NCBI RefSeq assembly: GCF_009379765.1
Contig: NZ_WHTD01000020.1
Location: 1 to 64,000, forward strand
DNA from: Actinophytocola sp.
Lineage (GTDB): Bacteria; Actinomycetota; Actinomycetes; Mycobacteriales; Pseudonocardiaceae
Direction of reading: 5' to 3'
DNA: 64,000 nt
Shown here in pieces: positions 41,596 to 52,095 of the stretch; the first letter of the stretch is position 1, and every line of letters begins with the position of its first letter. Below the pieces are notes generated by a model that was not told the origin of the DNA, did not search any database, and saw nothing but the letters and a program-made list of their open reading frames with translations. Both the position numbers and the translations under genes were made by a program.

Positions 41596-42552
41596 TCATC
41601 CCGCATTTACAGCTGCCAGCGCATCCCGCAGGCTCTCCGCGAGCGCCAGCGGATCGTGTCGCTCCCGAGCCTTGGCGGACGCCACCCCGTCCAGCCGCAT
41701 GCTCGCCCCGAGCGACTCCGCCGCCCGCCGCAAGCGGTCGGGCGTGGCCACCGAGTCGGCGTCGGCGATCACCGCGTCGACCCGGAGGCGGGGTGCGTGC
41801 TCGCAGAGTACGTCCAGGTGCTGCTCCGGGGAGAATCCGGCGGTCTCCCCCGGTTGGGGGACCAGGTTCAGCACCACGATCCGGGCGGCCGTGGTGTCGA
41901 TCAGCGCCTCGTGCAGCTCGGGCACCAGCAGGTGCGGCAGCACGCTGGTGAACCACGAGCCGGGGCCCAGCAGCACCACGTCCGCGTCGAGCACGGCGCG
42001 CACCGCGGCCGGGCACGCGGTGGGCACCGAGTCCGGCATACCCGCCGTGTACAGACGAATCCGCCGGACCTGGCCCGGCGTGGTGGCGACCGCGACCTGG
42101 CCGCGGATGCGCCGCACGGCGGTGGTGTCCTCGTCGAGCCCGACCACGTCGGCCTCGATGTCCAGCGGCTCGGTGCACATCGGCAGCACCCGCCCGCGCA
42201 CGCCCAGCAGCCGGGCGGCCTCGTCCAGCGCGGTCACCGGATCGGGTAGGACCTCGAGCAGTCCGGCGAGCACGAGGTTGCCCACGGCGTGCCCGGCGAG
42301 CGCCCCGGTTCCCCCGAACCGGTGCTGGAACACCTCGCGCCACAACGAGCTCGCCTCGTCCTCACCGGCGAGCGCGGCCAACGCCTTGCGCAGGTCCCCG
42401 GGAGGCAGCAGGCCGAGCTCGCGGCGCAGCCTGCCCGACGAGCCGCCGTCGTCGGCGACCGTGACCACCGCGGTCACGTCGTCGGTGATGCGGCGTAGCG
42501 CGCTCAGCGTCGCGTGCAACCCCTGCCCGCCGCCGAGCGCGACAGCCCGCAC
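41596..42552 (-). CDS. yvcK: YvcK/CofD-like gluconeogenesis factor
   Basis: A 318-residue Rossmann-like protein of the uridine-diphosphate-sugar binding YvcK family. It shows ALGGGQGLHATLSAL at the N-terminus, VTVADDGGSSGRLRRE, and LGPGSWFTSVLPHLLVP. In other bacteria it supports growth on gluconeogenic sources and cell-wall homeostasis. The GTG at 42552 lies three bases after the rapZ stop. The order rapZ-yvcK-whiA is conserved. Confidence 0.95.
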   Translation of the reverse strand: MRAVALGGGQGLHATLSALRRITDDVTAVVTVADDGGSSGRLRRELGLLPPGDLRKALAALAGEDEASSLWREVFQHRFGGTGALAGHAVGNLVLAGLLEVLPDPVTALDEAARLLGVRGRVLPMCTEPLDIEADVVGLDEDTTAVRRIRGQVAVATTPGQVRRIRLYTAGMPDSVPTACPAAVRAVLDADVVLLGPGSWFTSVLPHLLVPELHEALIDTTAARIVVLNLVPQPGETAGFSPEQHLDVLCEHAPRLRVDAVIADADSVATPDRLRRAAESLGASMRLDGVASAKARERHDPLALAESLRDALAAVNAG

Positions 42553-42555
42553 GCG

Positions 42556-43446
42556 TCACTCCCTTCCCAGGTCGCGGTGCACGACCTTGACTGCCATCCG
42601 GTCCTCGTCGGCGAGGCGGCGGGACAGTTCCTCGGAGATGGTGACGCTGCGGTGCTTGCCGCCGGTGCAGCCGATGGCGAGGGTGAGGTACCGCTTGCCC
42701 TCCCGCCGGTAGCCGGCGCCGATGAGCCGCAGCAGCTCGTGGTAGCGGTCGAGGAACTCCTCGGCGCCTTCCTGGGTGAGCACGTAGTTGCGCACGTCGG
42801 CGTCGCGGCCGGTGAGGTCCTTGAGCTCGGGGATCCAGAACGGGTTCGGCAGGAACCGGACGTCCATCACCAGGTCGGCGTCCATCGGGATGCCGTACTT
42901 GTAGCCGAAGGACAGCACGGTGACCCGGGTCGTGGTGCTGGCCTCGGTGCCGAACGTGTCCTCGATCTTGGCGCGCAGCTGGTGCACGGACAGCGTGCTG
43001 GTGTCGAGCACGAGGTCGGCGTCCGAGCGCAGCGGGCCGAGCAGGTCGCGCTCGGCCTTGATGCCGTCGATGAGCCGGCCGTCTCCCTGCAGCGGGTGGC
43101 CGCGGCGGACCTGCTCGAACCGGCGGATCAGCACCTCGTCGGTGGCCTCGAGGAACAGCACCCGCGGCTTGTACCCGCTGGCGTCGAGGTCGCGGATGAT
43201 CGACGCCAGGTCCTCGGTGAACGCGCGGCTGCGCACGTCCATCACGACCGCCACCTTGGTGACCGCGCCCTGCGCCTTGGCGCCGAGCTCGACCATGGTG
43301 GAGATGAGCTCGGGCGGCAGGTTGTCGACCACGAACCAGCCGAGGTCCTCCAGGCACTTGGCGGCGGTACTGCGGCCGGCGCCGGACAGCCCGGTCACCA
43401 CGGCCACCTCCACACCCTGCGCGTGGTCCTCCGGAGTCTCCGTCAC
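42556..43446 (-). CDS. rapZ: RapZ-family nucleotide-binding protein
   Basis: A 296-residue P-loop protein. It has Walker [25 protein letters not shown] and a C-terminal domain with [18 protein letters not shown] and [11 protein letters not shown]. In Enterobacteria RapZ is an RNA-binding regulator of amino-sugar synthesis; in actinobacteria the target is not settled. The GTG start overlaps the uvrC stop. Confidence 0.95.
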   Translation of the reverse strand: MTETPEDHAQGVEVAVVTGLSGAGRSTAAKCLEDLGWFVVDNLPPELISTMVELGAKAQGAVTKVAVVMDVRSRAFTEDLASIIRDLDASGYKPRVLFLEATDEVLIRRFEQVRRGHPLQGDGRLIDGIKAERDLLGPLRSDADLVLDTSTLSVHQLRAKIEDTFGTEASTTTRVTVLSFGYKYGIPMDADLVMDVRFLPNPFWIPELKDLTGRDADVRNYVLTQEGAEEFLDRYHELLRLIGAGYRREGKRYLTLAIGCTGGKHRSVTISEELSRRLADEDRMAVKVVHRDLGRE

Positions 43447-45413
43447 GACGTACTCCTCTTCTCCTGTGTCTCACCTGGTGCATCGCCGGCGAGCGCGATG
43501 TGTACCAGTGCGGCGGTGTGCGCGCCGATTCCCGATACCCCGCTGATGTCGTCGATACTCGCCTGGCGCAACCGTTTGAGCGAACCGAAGTGCTTGAGCA
43601 GAGCGGACCTGCGGCTCTGGCCCAGGCCCGGGATGCCGTCCAGGGCCGAGGTGGTCATCCGCTTGGACCGCTTGCTGCGGTGGTAGGCGATGGCGAACCG
43701 GTGCGCCTCGTCGCGCACCCGCTGCAGCAGGTAGAGCGCCTCGCTGGTGCGGGAGAGGATGGTGGGCTCTGGGTCGGCCGGCAGCCACACCTCCTCCAGC
43801 CGCTTGGCCAGGCCGATGACCGCGACGCCGGTGACGCCCAGCTGGGCGAGCACGTCGGCGGCCGCGTTGGCCTGCGGGCCCGCGCCGTCGACCACGAGCA
43901 GGTTGGGCGGGTAGGCGAACTTCTTGGGCCGTCCCGTCTCGGGGTCTATGCCGGGGGTCGGGTCCTGGGGCTCGCCCCCGTTCGTCTCCGCCAGGTAGCG
44001 CGCGAACCGGCGCCGGACCACCTCGGCGATCGACGCGACGTCGCCCTCGGTGGCCGCCTCGCGCAGCGCGAACCGGCGGTACTCGGACCTGCGCGCGAGC
44101 CCGTCCTCGAACACCACGAGCGAGGCCACGACGTCGCTGCCCTGGATGTGGCTGATGTCGATGCACTCGATGCGCAGCGGCGCGGAGTCGAGGCCGAGCG
44201 CGTCCTGCAGCTCCTGCAGCGCGGCCGAGCGGGCCGTGAGGTCGCCGGCGCGGCGCAGCTTGTGCTGGGCGAACGCCTCCTTGGCGTTGCGCTCGACGGT
44301 GTCCATGAGCGCGCGCTTGTCGCCGCGCTGGGGAACCCGGAGCTGCACCCGCGAGCCGCGCAGGCCCGTGAGCCACGCGGTGACCGCGTCGGTGTCCTCG
44401 GGCAGCGCCGGGACCAGCAGCTCGCGCGGCACCGGGCTGCTGTCGCCCTCCCCGTCCATATCGCCGGCCAGCTCGGCCTGGTCGCCGTAGAACTGCGAGA
44501 CGAACTGGTCGACCAGGCCCGCCTCGTCGATCTCGTCGATCTTGTCGATGACCCAGCCGCGCTGGCCGCGGACCCGGCCGCCGCGCACGTGGAACACCTG
44601 GACGGCGGCCTCGAGGTCGTCGTGGGCGAAGGCGACGACGTCGGCGTCGGTGCCGTCGCCGAGGACCACGGCCTGCTTCTCCATGGCCCGGCGCAGGGCG
44701 GACAGGTCGTCCCGGAGGCGGGCGGCGCGCTCGAACTCCAGCTCGCCGGAGGCCGCGTTCATCTCCTTCTCCAACCGGCGCATCATCGCGTCGGTGCGGC
44801 CGGCAAGAAAGTCGCAGAAGTCCTCGACGATGTCGCGGTGCTCCTCGGCGCTGACCCGGTCGACGCAGGGGGCGGAGCACTTGCCGATGTAGCCGAGCAG
44901 GCACGGCCGGCCGATCTGGCCGTGCCGCTTGAAGACCCCGCCCGAGCAGGTGCGGGCCGGGAACACACGGAGCAGCAGGTCGAGGGTCTCCCGGATGGCC
45001 CACGCGTGCGCGTAGGGCCCGAAGTAGCGGACCCCTTTCCTGCGCGGCCCCCGGTAGACGTGCAGGCGCGGGTACTCCTCGTTCAGCGTGACGGCGAGGA
45101 CCGGGTAGGACTTGTCGTCCCGGTACCGCACGTTGAACCGCGGGTCGAACTCCTTGATCCAGTTGTACTCGAGCTGGAGCGCCTCGACCTCGGTGGAGAC
45201 CACGGTCCACTCGACCGCGCCGGCCGTGGTGACCATCTGGCGGGTGCGCGGGTGGAGCAGGGAGAGGTCGGCGAAGTAGGAGTTGAGCCTGCTCCGGAGC
45301 GACTTCGCCTTGCCGACGTAGATGACCCGACTACCGGGATCACGAAACTTGTAGACCCCTGGAGCGTCCGGAATCGTGCCCGGCGACGGCCGATATGTCG
45401 ACGGATCTGCCAC
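43443..45413 (-). CDS. uvrC: UvrC excinuclease subunit
   Basis: The nuclease of UvrABC nucleotide excision repair (656 residues), making both incisions around a lesion. The N-terminal GIY-YIG domain is [24 protein letters not shown] in pieces; a UVR coiled segment ([28 protein letters not shown] in part) follows, then the RNase H-like half ([18 protein letters not shown]) and C-terminal helix-hairpin-helix motifs ([21 protein letters not shown] in part). The GTG start is at 45413. Confidence 0.97.
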   Translation of the reverse strand: MADPSTYRPSPGTIPDAPGVYKFRDPGSRVIYVGKAKSLRSRLNSYFADLSLLHPRTRQMVTTAGAVEWTVVSTEVEALQLEYNWIKEFDPRFNVRYRDDKSYPVLAVTLNEEYPRLHVYRGPRRKGVRYFGPYAHAWAIRETLDLLLRVFPARTCSGGVFKRHGQIGRPCLLGYIGKCSAPCVDRVSAEEHRDIVEDFCDFLAGRTDAMMRRLEKEMNAASGELEFERAARLRDDLSALRRAMEKQAVVLGDGTDADVVAFAHDDLEAAVQVFHVRGGRVRGQRGWVIDKIDEIDEAGLVDQFVSQFYGDQAELAGDMDGEGDSSPVPRELLVPALPEDTDAVTAWLTGLRGSRVQLRVPQRGDKRALMDTVERNAKEAFAQHKLRRAGDLTARSAALQELQDALGLDSAPLRIECIDISHIQGSDVVASLVVFEDGLARRSEYRRFALREAATEGDVASIAEVVRRRFARYLAETNGGEPQDPTPGIDPETGRPKKFAYPPNLLVVDGAGPQANAAADVLAQLGVTGVAVIGLAKRLEEVWLPADPEPTILSRTSEALYLLQRVRDEAHRFAIAYHRSKRSKRMTTSALDGIPGLGQSRRSALLKHFGSLKRLRQASIDDISGVSGIGAHTAALVHIALAGDAPGETQEKRSTS

Positions 45414-45423
45414 GCCACCCAGC

Positions 45424-45666
45424 CTACGGCCGACCCCCGACAGTGCCGGACAGCCCCGCGAGGAACCCCTGCCACGAGGGGGTGGATAGGGTCAGCACCG
45501 GCCCGGCCGTGTTCTTGGAGTCCCGCACCGCCGCCCCGGCCTGGTCGAGCGCCACCTCGACGCAGTCGCTCTGTTGGCTGAAGCTGCTCCTCCGCCAGAA
45601 CGTCACCTCGACGCAGTCGGCCTGGTTACTAAAGCTGCTCTTCCTCCAGGCAGTAAATTCCGCCAT
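45424..45666 (-). CDS. DUF397 protein with an internal duplication
   Basis: An 80-residue DUF397 protein. The family motif, normally single, occurs twice in tandem: [15 protein letters not shown] and then [15 protein letters not shown], followed by the usual [15 protein letters not shown] at 45666 overlaps the end of the upstream XRE gene by 38 bp. In actinomycetes DUF397 proteins pair with XRE/DUF5753 regulators in development and antibiotic control; the biochemical role is unclear. Confidence 0.88.
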   Translation of the reverse strand: MAEFTAWRKSSFSNQADCVEVTFWRRSSFSQQSDCVEVALDQAGAAVRDSKNTAGPVLTLSTPSWQGFLAGLSGTVGGRP

Positions 45667-46531
45667 TCCGCTCGTGACTCCCTCGGTCGTGCTCGTCAGC
45701 CAGCGCGGCTGCGAACTCCCGAGATTGTCCCTCACCCATCGCGATGGCATCGAGCTCCGGGAGCAGCTCGCGATACTGGTCCACATAGTCGCGGTCTTCG
45801 AGGAAGAAACCCGTAGCGATGCCATCCAGGTAGACCAGCGGCTGGTGGTCCCGGAACTCAAACAGTCGGAACGGGCCGCCGAGGATCGCCTGCTCCCCCG
45901 CCGAGGCGGGCACCACCCGAAGCATCACGTGGGGAAGGTTCGACATCAGCACCAGATGCAGGAGTTGCTCCTGCATGATCGCCGCGCTACCAACCCGCAG
46001 CCGCAGCGCTTGCTCGTGCACGAAGAAGGCGAACGGCCGCCGTTGTGGACGGTGCAATACCTGCTGGCGATCCATTCGAACCTGAACCATGGCCGCCGCC
46101 TCGGCTGCCTCGCTCGGCGCTCGGGCGAGCCAAACCCGGGCATAGTCGGCCGTCTGCAGCAGGCCCGGCATGTACAACGGCTCGTAGGTGACCGACCGAT
46201 CGGCCGTCGCCTCGTGGAAGATCAACGAGCTTCCACTCTCGGCCAGCCACTTGCTGTGGCCGTCCAGCCAGTGGCCGAGCTTGCGTTGGGCGGTCTCGCA
46301 GAGCGCCAACATCTCCTTGGCCTCGGGCGCCCAGACCTGGCAGGCCCCGAGGTAGTGCAAGACATCCACCGGGCTCAGGCCGATGTGGCCCGACTCCACC
46401 CGGGAGACCTTCGACTTGTCCCAGCCCGTGTAGTTCGCTATCGCCGCGCCGGACATGCCGGCTGCCTCGCGCCGCTTCCGCAGCTCCGCGCCGAGCTCGC
46501 GGTTGCACGCGGCGGCTTTGTCTCGTCCCAT
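45629..46531 (-). CDS. XRE-family regulator with DUF5753 domain
   Basis: A 300-residue regulator. An N-terminal helix-turn-helix (ELRKRREAAGMSGAAIANYT, then KSKVSRVESG) is joined to a DUF5753 sensor domain that includes YEPLYMPGLLQTADYAR and FVHEQALRLRVG. ATG at 46531 lacks a Shine-Dalgarno sequence, so the mRNA may be leaderless. The stop lies inside the following DUF397 gene. The pair resembles the WhiJ/BldB-type modules of Streptomyces. Confidence 0.93.
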   Translation of the reverse strand: MGRDKAAACNRELGAELRKRREAAGMSGAAIANYTGWDKSKVSRVESGHIGLSPVDVLHYLGACQVWAPEAKEMLALCETAQRKLGHWLDGHSKWLAESGSSLIFHEATADRSVTYEPLYMPGLLQTADYARVWLARAPSEAAEAAAMVQVRMDRQQVLHRPQRRPFAFFVHEQALRLRVGSAAIMQEQLLHLVLMSNLPHVMLRVVPASAGEQAILGGPFRLFEFRDHQPLVYLDGIATGFFLEDRDYVDQYRELLPELDAIAMGEGQSREFAAALADEHDRGSHERNGGIYCLEEEQL

Positions 46532-46639
46532 GTGAACAACGCTAGATGTGTTGGGGGACAACACCTTGCACGACACGAACGATTCCACCCCATCGGATCA
46601 GAACCGTTCGCGCCATGCCGGGTGCGCAACGCGAAGGGC

Positions 46640-47680
46640 TCAGACCGCGTGCAGGTTGCCGTCCGCACCGGCCACGCACGCAGCCGACCCGCTGCCCGAG
46701 CCCACGAACTCCGAGACGCAGCGGCCGAGCTGCTCGTGGCCGCGAGCGTTGGGGTGGAAGGACTGCTGCGCCATGTGGATCCCGATGGCGTCGAGCCCAC
46801 CCGTGACCCAGGCCCACGGATCCACCGTGATGCGGTTCTGCCACTCGGTGGAGGAGTCCCCGTAACCGCTGCAGGCCTCGCGGTTCTCGGTCGCCCGGGA
46901 GAAGTCCAGGAACTTCACGCCGGTCCGGGTCGCCACGCCGCGCAGCGCCTCGGAGAACTGCGGCACCGCGACCGTCCGGCCGAACTTCGCGTCGGCGAGC
47001 TTGAACGGGCAGCCCTGCGGGCCGTGCAAGAACTCGTCCATCTTCTCGGTGAGCGGCGAGGCGTACGAGGTGAGCACGAAGTTGTAGTCCGACTCGGCGT
47101 AACCCGCCTGGCTCATGGCCGACTTGACGTCCGCGATCGCCGTCTCGACCTTGGGCGCCATCGCGGCGAGCCGCTGCGGCCACTCGGTGGCCAGCCGCCC
47201 GCGGCAGCCGGAGCCGAACGGGTTGAACCACTCGGCGATGCAGTCGAGCATCGTGTCCGCGAACTGGGGATCGTCGTTGGCGCCGATCTGGACGATCACC
47301 GTGGTGACCCGGTACTGCTGGGCGACGTCGATGAGCCGGCGGGCCTGGCTGCCCTCGGTGTAGTGGGTGGTGTCAGCGAGCGACACGTTGGCCGAGTCCG
47401 CACCCGAGCAGGCGAGGTTGATCGTGGCGTCGGCCACCGCGGTGCGGTGCACCAGGGCGTTCGCCGAGCGGTGGCACCAGTTTCCGTTCTCGCCGTTGGT
47501 GCCCGACTCGTAGCTGCCGGCGCCCTCGCCGGAGATCGCGCTGTCGCCGAGCGACACGATCGCGGTCGGCCGGTCGTCGGTCGCCTCCTCCGCGCTGGCC
47601 GAGGGGACGGCCATCGCCAACCCGCCCACCAGCAGCGCGCCCAACGCCACCCCGAAGATTCGTACGCCCGCTGATCGCAT
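46640..47680 (-). CDS. Secreted SGNH-family hydrolase/esterase
   Basis: A 346-residue exported esterase or lipase. A Sec signal peptide precedes Ala-Ser-Ala-Glu near residue 30. The SGNH blocks are visible: SLGDSAISGEGAGSY (catalytic Ser), IVQIGANDDPQF and the terminal SFHPNARGHEQLG (catalytic His). Several cysteines probably form disulfides. The ATG at 47680 is preferred over an upstream GTG because GGAGAAGG is well placed. Substrate unknown. Confidence 0.92.
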   Translation of the reverse strand: MRSAGVRIFGVALGALLVGGLAMAVPSASAEEATDDRPTAIVSLGDSAISGEGAGSYESGTNGENGNWCHRSANALVHRTAVADATINLACSGADSANVSLADTTHYTEGSQARRLIDVAQQYRVTTVIVQIGANDDPQFADTMLDCIAEWFNPFGSGCRGRLATEWPQRLAAMAPKVETAIADVKSAMSQAGYAESDYNFVLTSYASPLTEKMDEFLHGPQGCPFKLADAKFGRTVAVPQFSEALRGVATRTGVKFLDFSRATENREACSGYGDSSTEWQNRITVDPWAWVTGGLDAIGIHMAQQSFHPNARGHEQLGRCVSEFVGSGSGSAACVAGADGNLHAV

Positions 47681-47816
47681 GGCCTTCTCCCCGAGCACAC
47701 GGCGGAAACCGCCTCGTTGAATGGATGACGAAAATCACCCTAACCAGGCGGTAACATGTGAGGCTATAACCCGAACGGCCCTCATCTTTGAGCGTTCGGC
47801 TCACCTCGGAAGGCGG

Positions 47817-48275
47817 TCAGGTCAGGATGATCGTGTCGCCCTCCACCGTGGCCGTGAGCTTGCCGAGCGGCTGCGTTGCCGGGCCCTTCACGGCTTCGCC
47901 GGTCTCGGCGTTGAACTGGCTGCCGTGGTTCGGGCACGTGGACACGCCGTTCTCCGGCGCCGCGATGATCGTGCCCATGTGGGTGCAGGACGCGTTGTAC
48001 GCCTTGACCTCCTGGCCGTTGCGGACGACCAGCGCCTTGCCGCCGGCCGGGTTGTCGACGATGAGCCCGCTGCCGTCGGGGATGTCGGACAGGGCCACGT
48101 CGACGGAACCGCCGCCACCGCCGGTCGGGTCGCCGGCGGCCGAGTCGTCACCGCAGGCCGCGACCAGAGCGCCGGGCGCGACGACGGCGACGACCAGTCC
48201 GCACAGCATGTCGCGGCGGGATCGACCTTGGGGAGCCTTGCTCGGGGTGGGTGTGGTGGGTTCAACGGCAGTCAA
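47817..48275 (-). CDS. Tat-exported Rieske [2Fe-2S] lipoprotein
   Basis: A 152-residue protein. A twin-arginine motif (SRRDMLCG) and a lipobox ending LVAAC (Cys41) are seen, followed by a Gly-rich linker and a Rieske domain with ligands in SCTHMG and TCPNHGSQF. It resembles stand-alone Rieske lipoproteins of actinobacteria rather than the bc1 subunit. The start is TTG at 48275, behind GGAGG. Its electron partner is not seen in the window. Confidence 0.9.
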   Translation of the reverse strand: MTAVEPTTPTPSKAPQGRSRRDMLCGLVVAVVAPGALVAACGDDSAAGDPTGGGGGSVDVALSDIPDGSGLIVDNPAGGKALVVRNGQEVKAYNASCTHMGTIIAAPENGVSTCPNHGSQFNAETGEAVKGPATQPLGKLTATVEGDTIILT

Positions 48276-48363
48276 ACCGGAGCCTCCTCGATCTCTCGGG
48301 CAGGACAGTCAACGCGGTGACCTACGCGCCCGGCCGCTGAACGGTTCAGTCCGAACCGGACAC

Positions 48364-48711
48364 TCACAGGGCGAGATGGGTGCGTAGCGCGCCGTCCAAC
48401 CGGAGCAACGTCTCGGCCGGGAGACTACCCATCCGCTTGCGGACCCGGTCGGTCGCCACCGTCCTGACCTGCTCGGCCTGTGCCTTCGAGTCGGCGGCAA
48501 GACCGCAGTCCACGGCCCGCAGCAGCACCTGGAACGGGTACACCCGGCCGACGTTCGATGTGATCGGAACCACGGTGACCACGCCCCGCCCGGTGCGCCG
48601 CGCGGCCCGGTTGGCGGCGTCGTTGGACACGATCACCGCGGGGCGGGTCTTGTCGGCCTCCGAGCCACGCACGGGGTCGAGGTCGACCCAGAAGACGTCA
48701 CCGCGCCTCAT
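48364..48711 (-). CDS. MazF/PemK-family endoribonuclease toxin
   Basis: A 115-residue protein with the MazF fold: RRGDVFWVDLDPVRGSEADKTRPAVIVS at its N-terminus in part, then VVTVVPITSN and VRTVATDRVRKRMG. Members cleave RNA at short specific sites. ATG overlaps the stop of the antitoxin gene by four bases, as is normal for type II modules. Confidence 0.93.
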   Translation of the reverse strand: MRRGDVFWVDLDPVRGSEADKTRPAVIVSNDAANRAARRTGRGVVTVVPITSNVGRVYPFQVLLRAVDCGLAADSKAQAEQVRTVATDRVRKRMGSLPAETLLRLDGALRTHLAL

Positions 48712-48932
48712 CGGTTGTCGTCGAGCCCATCCGCGACGGCCCGGTCCCACGCCGCGGTCTCGGCCTTGTCGACCTCGTCGAAGGCGGCGGCGTACTCGTC
48801 CTCCAGCTCGGCGGCCCGCAGCAACGCGATGGCACGCTGGATGGCCGACGAGCGCGACGGCTCACCGGTGCGCTCGACGAACTCGTCGACGAACGCCACG
48901 TCCTCCGCGGGCAGGCTCACACTGAGCTTCAT
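48708..48932 (-). CDS. Ribbon-helix-helix antitoxin (MazE-like)
   Basis: A 74-residue protein. It begins MKLSVSLPAEDVAFVDEFVE, a ribbon-helix-helix DNA-binding fold, and has an acidic C-terminal tail (DEYAAAFDEVDKAETAAWD) that would bind the toxin. The start ATG at 48932 gives the usual length. It probably represses its own operon together with the toxin. Confidence 0.9.
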   Translation of the reverse strand: MKLSVSLPAEDVAFVDEFVERTGEPSRSSAIQRAIALLRAAELEDEYAAAFDEVDKAETAAWDRAVADGLDDNR

Positions 48933-48954
48933 ACTCCCGATGCTACCCGGGGTG

Positions 48955-49403
48955 CTACCCGTCCGACTGCTTCTCCGCGTCGGCGCCGGCCTCGCGCCGA
49001 ACGCGGCGCAGCTCGCGCATCGCGGTGACCGCACGCTCGCCGTCGATCGCCTGGATCGCCAGGACCGGGACGTACTCGTCGTCGGGGAGCTCCAGGCGGG
49101 CCCACGGGGAGCCGTCCGGGAAGCTCACCTGCTCGACCTCCGACCACGGGAACCGGCGCGCGCCCAGCATGTTGCGCACCTCGACGCCCTCGCGGTCGGC
49201 GCGGACCCGCGGGCGGGTGAACCACAAGGCGCCCAGCGCCAGCATGATCCCGATGCCGACCATCGCGATCTGGTCGGACAGCCGGAAGTTCGCGCCCGTG
49301 TCGGTCTCCCGCATGAACACGCCGGCCACGGTGAACGCCGCGAACAGCACCACCGCGCCGAGTCCGGCGAACAGCCGCACCTTGCGCGGGCGAACCACAA
49401 TGC

Positions 49404-49407
<4 letters not shown>
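48955..49407 (-). CDS. PH-domain (YdbT-like) membrane protein of the rib operon
   Basis: A 150-residue membrane protein with two helices (about 12-35 and 48-66) and a C-terminal bacterial PH domain (WSEVEQVSFPDGSPWARLEL, VLAIQAIDGERAVTAM). A gene of this kind at the end of the riboflavin operon is common in actinobacteria. GTG at 49407 is preceded by GCGAGGGGG. It overlaps the stop of a small coupled ORF. Confidence 0.88.
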
Positions 49408-49996
<589 letters not shown>

Positions 49997-50000
<4 letters not shown>

Positions 50001-50062
50001 GGCATCTCCTCGCAGGCTCGGTGATGCCACAGCGTCGATGATTCGCTCGCAAGCTCGCTCAC
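49997..50062 (-). CDS. Small coupled ORF between ribBA and ribH
   Basis: 21 codons. GTG overlaps the ribBA stop; the TGA overlaps the ATG of the next small ORF. The product begins [10 protein letters not shown] and ends HHRACEEMP. Compared with the 25-codon members it lacks exactly four codons in the middle, which keeps frame. The start core is the shared 19-base word tcgctcgcaagctcgctca read on the other strand. Confidence 0.45.
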
Positions 50063-51300
50063 GCCTGCTCCACGCCCTCGATCATGTCGAGGTCGCCCAG
50101 CTCGTGGCCCATCCGGTCGCGCTTGGTGCGCAGGTACCGCAGGTTCTCCGCGTTCGGCCGGATCGGCAGCGCCACCCGGCCGACGATGGCGAGCCCGTAG
50201 CCGTCCAGGCCGACCCGCTTGGCCGGGTTGTTGGTGAGCAGCCGCATCGACTTCACGCCGAGGTCGACGAGGATCTGCGCGCCCTGGCCGTAGTCGCGGG
50301 CGTCGGCCGGCACGCCGAGCGCGAGGTTGGCGTCGACCGTGTCGTGGCCGTCGTCCTGCAGCTGGTAGGCCTGCAGCTTGTGCATGAGGCCGATGCCGCG
50401 GCCCTCGTGCCCGCGCATGTAGAGCACGATGCCCCGGCCCTCGGCGGCGACCGCCTCCAGCGCGGCGTCCAGCTGCGGGCCGCAGTCGCAGCGCAGCGAG
50501 CCGAACACATCGCCGGTGAGGCACTCGGAGTGCACCCGGACCAGCACGTTCTCCCCGTCGGCGAGGTCGCCGTAGACGAGCGCGATGTGCTCGATGCCGT
50601 CCAGCTTGGAGTCGTAGCCGACCGCGCGGAACGTGCCGTGCGCGGTGGGGATCCGGGCCTCGGCGACCCGGACGATCTGGGTCTCGTGCCGGCGCCGGTA
50701 GTCGATCAGGTCGGCGATGGAGATGATCGTGAGGTCGTGCTCGGCCGCGAACACCTCGAGCTCGTCGCGGCGGGCCATGTCGCCCTCGTCCTTCTGGGAC
50801 ACGATCTCGCACAGCACGCCGGCCGGCCGCAGCCCCGCCATCACCGCGAGGTCGATGGCCGCCTCGGTGTGTCCCGGCCGGCGCAGCACGCCGCCTTCCT
50901 TGGCACGCAACGGAACCACGTGACCGGGACGGGTGAAGTCCTCGGCGGTGGCCTTCTCGTCGGCGAGGCTGCGGATGGTGTGCGCCCGGTCGGCGGCCGA
51001 GATGCCGGTGCTCACGCCGTCCTTGGCGTCGACGGTGACCGTGTAGGCGGTGCCCCGGATGTCCTGGTTGGTGTGGAACATCGGCGGGAGGTCGAGCCGG
51101 TCGCAGTCGGCCTCGGTGAGCGGCACGCAGATGTAGCCGGAGGTGTAGCGGACCATGAACGCGAGCAGCTCCGGCGTGGCCTTCTCCGCCGCGAAGATGA
51201 GGTCGCCCTCGTTCTCCCGGTCCTCGTCGTCGACGACGATCACCGGCCGCCCGGCCTTGATGTCGGCGACCGCCTGCTCGACACCCTTGATGTCGCTCAC
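50059..51300 (-). CDS. ribBA: Bifunctional DHBP synthase / GTP cyclohydrolase II
   Basis: A 413-residue fusion for riboflavin synthesis. The N-terminal half ([33 protein letters not shown]) makes 3,4-dihydroxy-2-butanone 4-phosphate from ribulose 5-phosphate. The C-terminal half is GTP cyclohydrolase II, with zinc cysteines in [20 protein letters not shown]. The GTG at 51300 overlaps the stop of the small ORF before it. Rpe, just upstream, interconverts ribulose 5-phosphate, its substrate. Confidence 0.97.
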   Translation of the reverse strand: MSDIKGVEQAVADIKAGRPVIVVDDEDRENEGDLIFAAEKATPELLAFMVRYTSGYICVPLTEADCDRLDLPPMFHTNQDIRGTAYTVTVDAKDGVSTGISAADRAHTIRSLADEKATAEDFTRPGHVVPLRAKEGGVLRRPGHTEAAIDLAVMAGLRPAGVLCEIVSQKDEGDMARRDELEVFAAEHDLTIISIADLIDYRRRHETQIVRVAEARIPTAHGTFRAVGYDSKLDGIEHIALVYGDLADGENVLVRVHSECLTGDVFGSLRCDCGPQLDAALEAVAAEGRGIVLYMRGHEGRGIGLMHKLQAYQLQDDGHDTVDANLALGVPADARDYGQGAQILVDLGVKSMRLLTNNPAKRVGLDGYGLAIVGRVALPIRPNAENLRYLRTKRDRMGHELGDLDMIEGVEQA

Positions 51301-51374
51301 GACGCCCCCTCGCAGGCCCGGTGCCGCCGCTCGCGGTCGCCCTGTGGCACTGACTCGCTCGCAAGCTCGCTCAT
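51297..51374 (-). CDS. Small coupled ORF immediately before ribBA
   Basis: 25 codons. ATG overlaps the stop of the first small ORF (ATGA) and the TGA overlaps the GTG of ribBA. The product begins [17 protein letters not shown] and ends RACEGAS. GCGAGGGGG inside its last codons would act as the ribosome binding site of ribBA. Confidence 0.5.
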   Translation of the reverse strand: MSELASESVPQGDRERRHRACEGAS

Positions 51375-51448
51375 GACTCCCCCTCGCAGGCTCGGTCGAG
51401 CCGCTCGCGGTCGCCCTGTGTTGATGATTCGCTCGCAAGCTCGCTCAT
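51371..51448 (-). CDS. Small coupled ORF immediately after ribE
   Basis: 25 codons. ATG overlaps the ribE stop (ATGA); its TGA overlaps the ATG of the next small ORF. The product begins [17 protein letters not shown] and ends RACEGES. Together with the next ORF it forms a head-to-tail pair of equal length between ribE and ribBA. Confidence 0.5.
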   Translation of the reverse strand: MSELASESSTQGDRERLDRACEGES

Positions 51449-52095
51449 GATGACTCCCGCTCGCTGGTGCGTCCATTGTGCTCCGCGAGGGCGCGGGTGG
51501 CCGGCAAGTGTGGCGCGGTCAACCTCTCGACGTACTTGGCCACGACGTCGACCTCGAGGTTCACCCGGTCCCCCGGCTGCCGCATGCCGAGCGTGGTGGC
51601 CCGGAGCGTCTCGGGGATGAGGCTCACCGAGAACTCGTCATCGGTGACCTCGACCACGGTGAGGGACACCCCGTCGACCGTGATCGAGCCCTTCTCGACG
51701 AGGTAGCGGGCGAGGTGGCCGGGCAGCGCGATGCGGACGAGGTCCCAGTGCGCGGACGGCTGCCGGGCCAGGATCACGCCGGTGCCGTCGACGTGGCCCT
51801 GCACGATGTGGCCGCCGAACCGCTTGCCGACCTCGGCGGCGCGCTCGAGGTTGACCGGGTCGCCCGCGGCGATCTTGTCGAGGCTGCTGCGCACGAGCGT
51901 CTCGCGCATGACGTCCGCGGTGAACGCGCCGCCGGACACCTCGACGACGGTCAGGCACACGCCGTTGACCGCGATCGAGTCGCCGATCCTGGCGTCGCTG
52001 GTGACCAGCGGGCCGGCCACGGTGAGCCGCGCCGCGTCCGGCAGGTCCCGCACGGCGACGACCTCGCCGCGCTCCTCCACGATCCCCGTGAACAC
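51445..52095 (-). CDS. ribE: Riboflavin synthase alpha chain
   Basis: The last riboflavin step, dismutating lumazine (216 residues). Two similar barrels are seen, each with the family motif: MFTGIVEERGEV with GDSIAVNGVCLTVVEV, and later VEKGSITVDGVSLTVVEV. The GTG start directly follows the rpe stop. The stop TGA is the beginning of the first spacer ORF overlap. No FMN riboswitch was recognised upstream. Confidence 0.97.
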   Translation of the reverse strand: MFTGIVEERGEVVAVRDLPDAARLTVAGPLVTSDARIGDSIAVNGVCLTVVEVSGGAFTADVMRETLVRSSLDKIAAGDPVNLERAAEVGKRFGGHIVQGHVDGTGVILARQPSAHWDLVRIALPGHLARYLVEKGSITVDGVSLTVVEVTDDEFSVSLIPETLRATTLGMRQPGDRVNLEVDVVAKYVERLTAPHLPATRALAEHNGRTSERESS

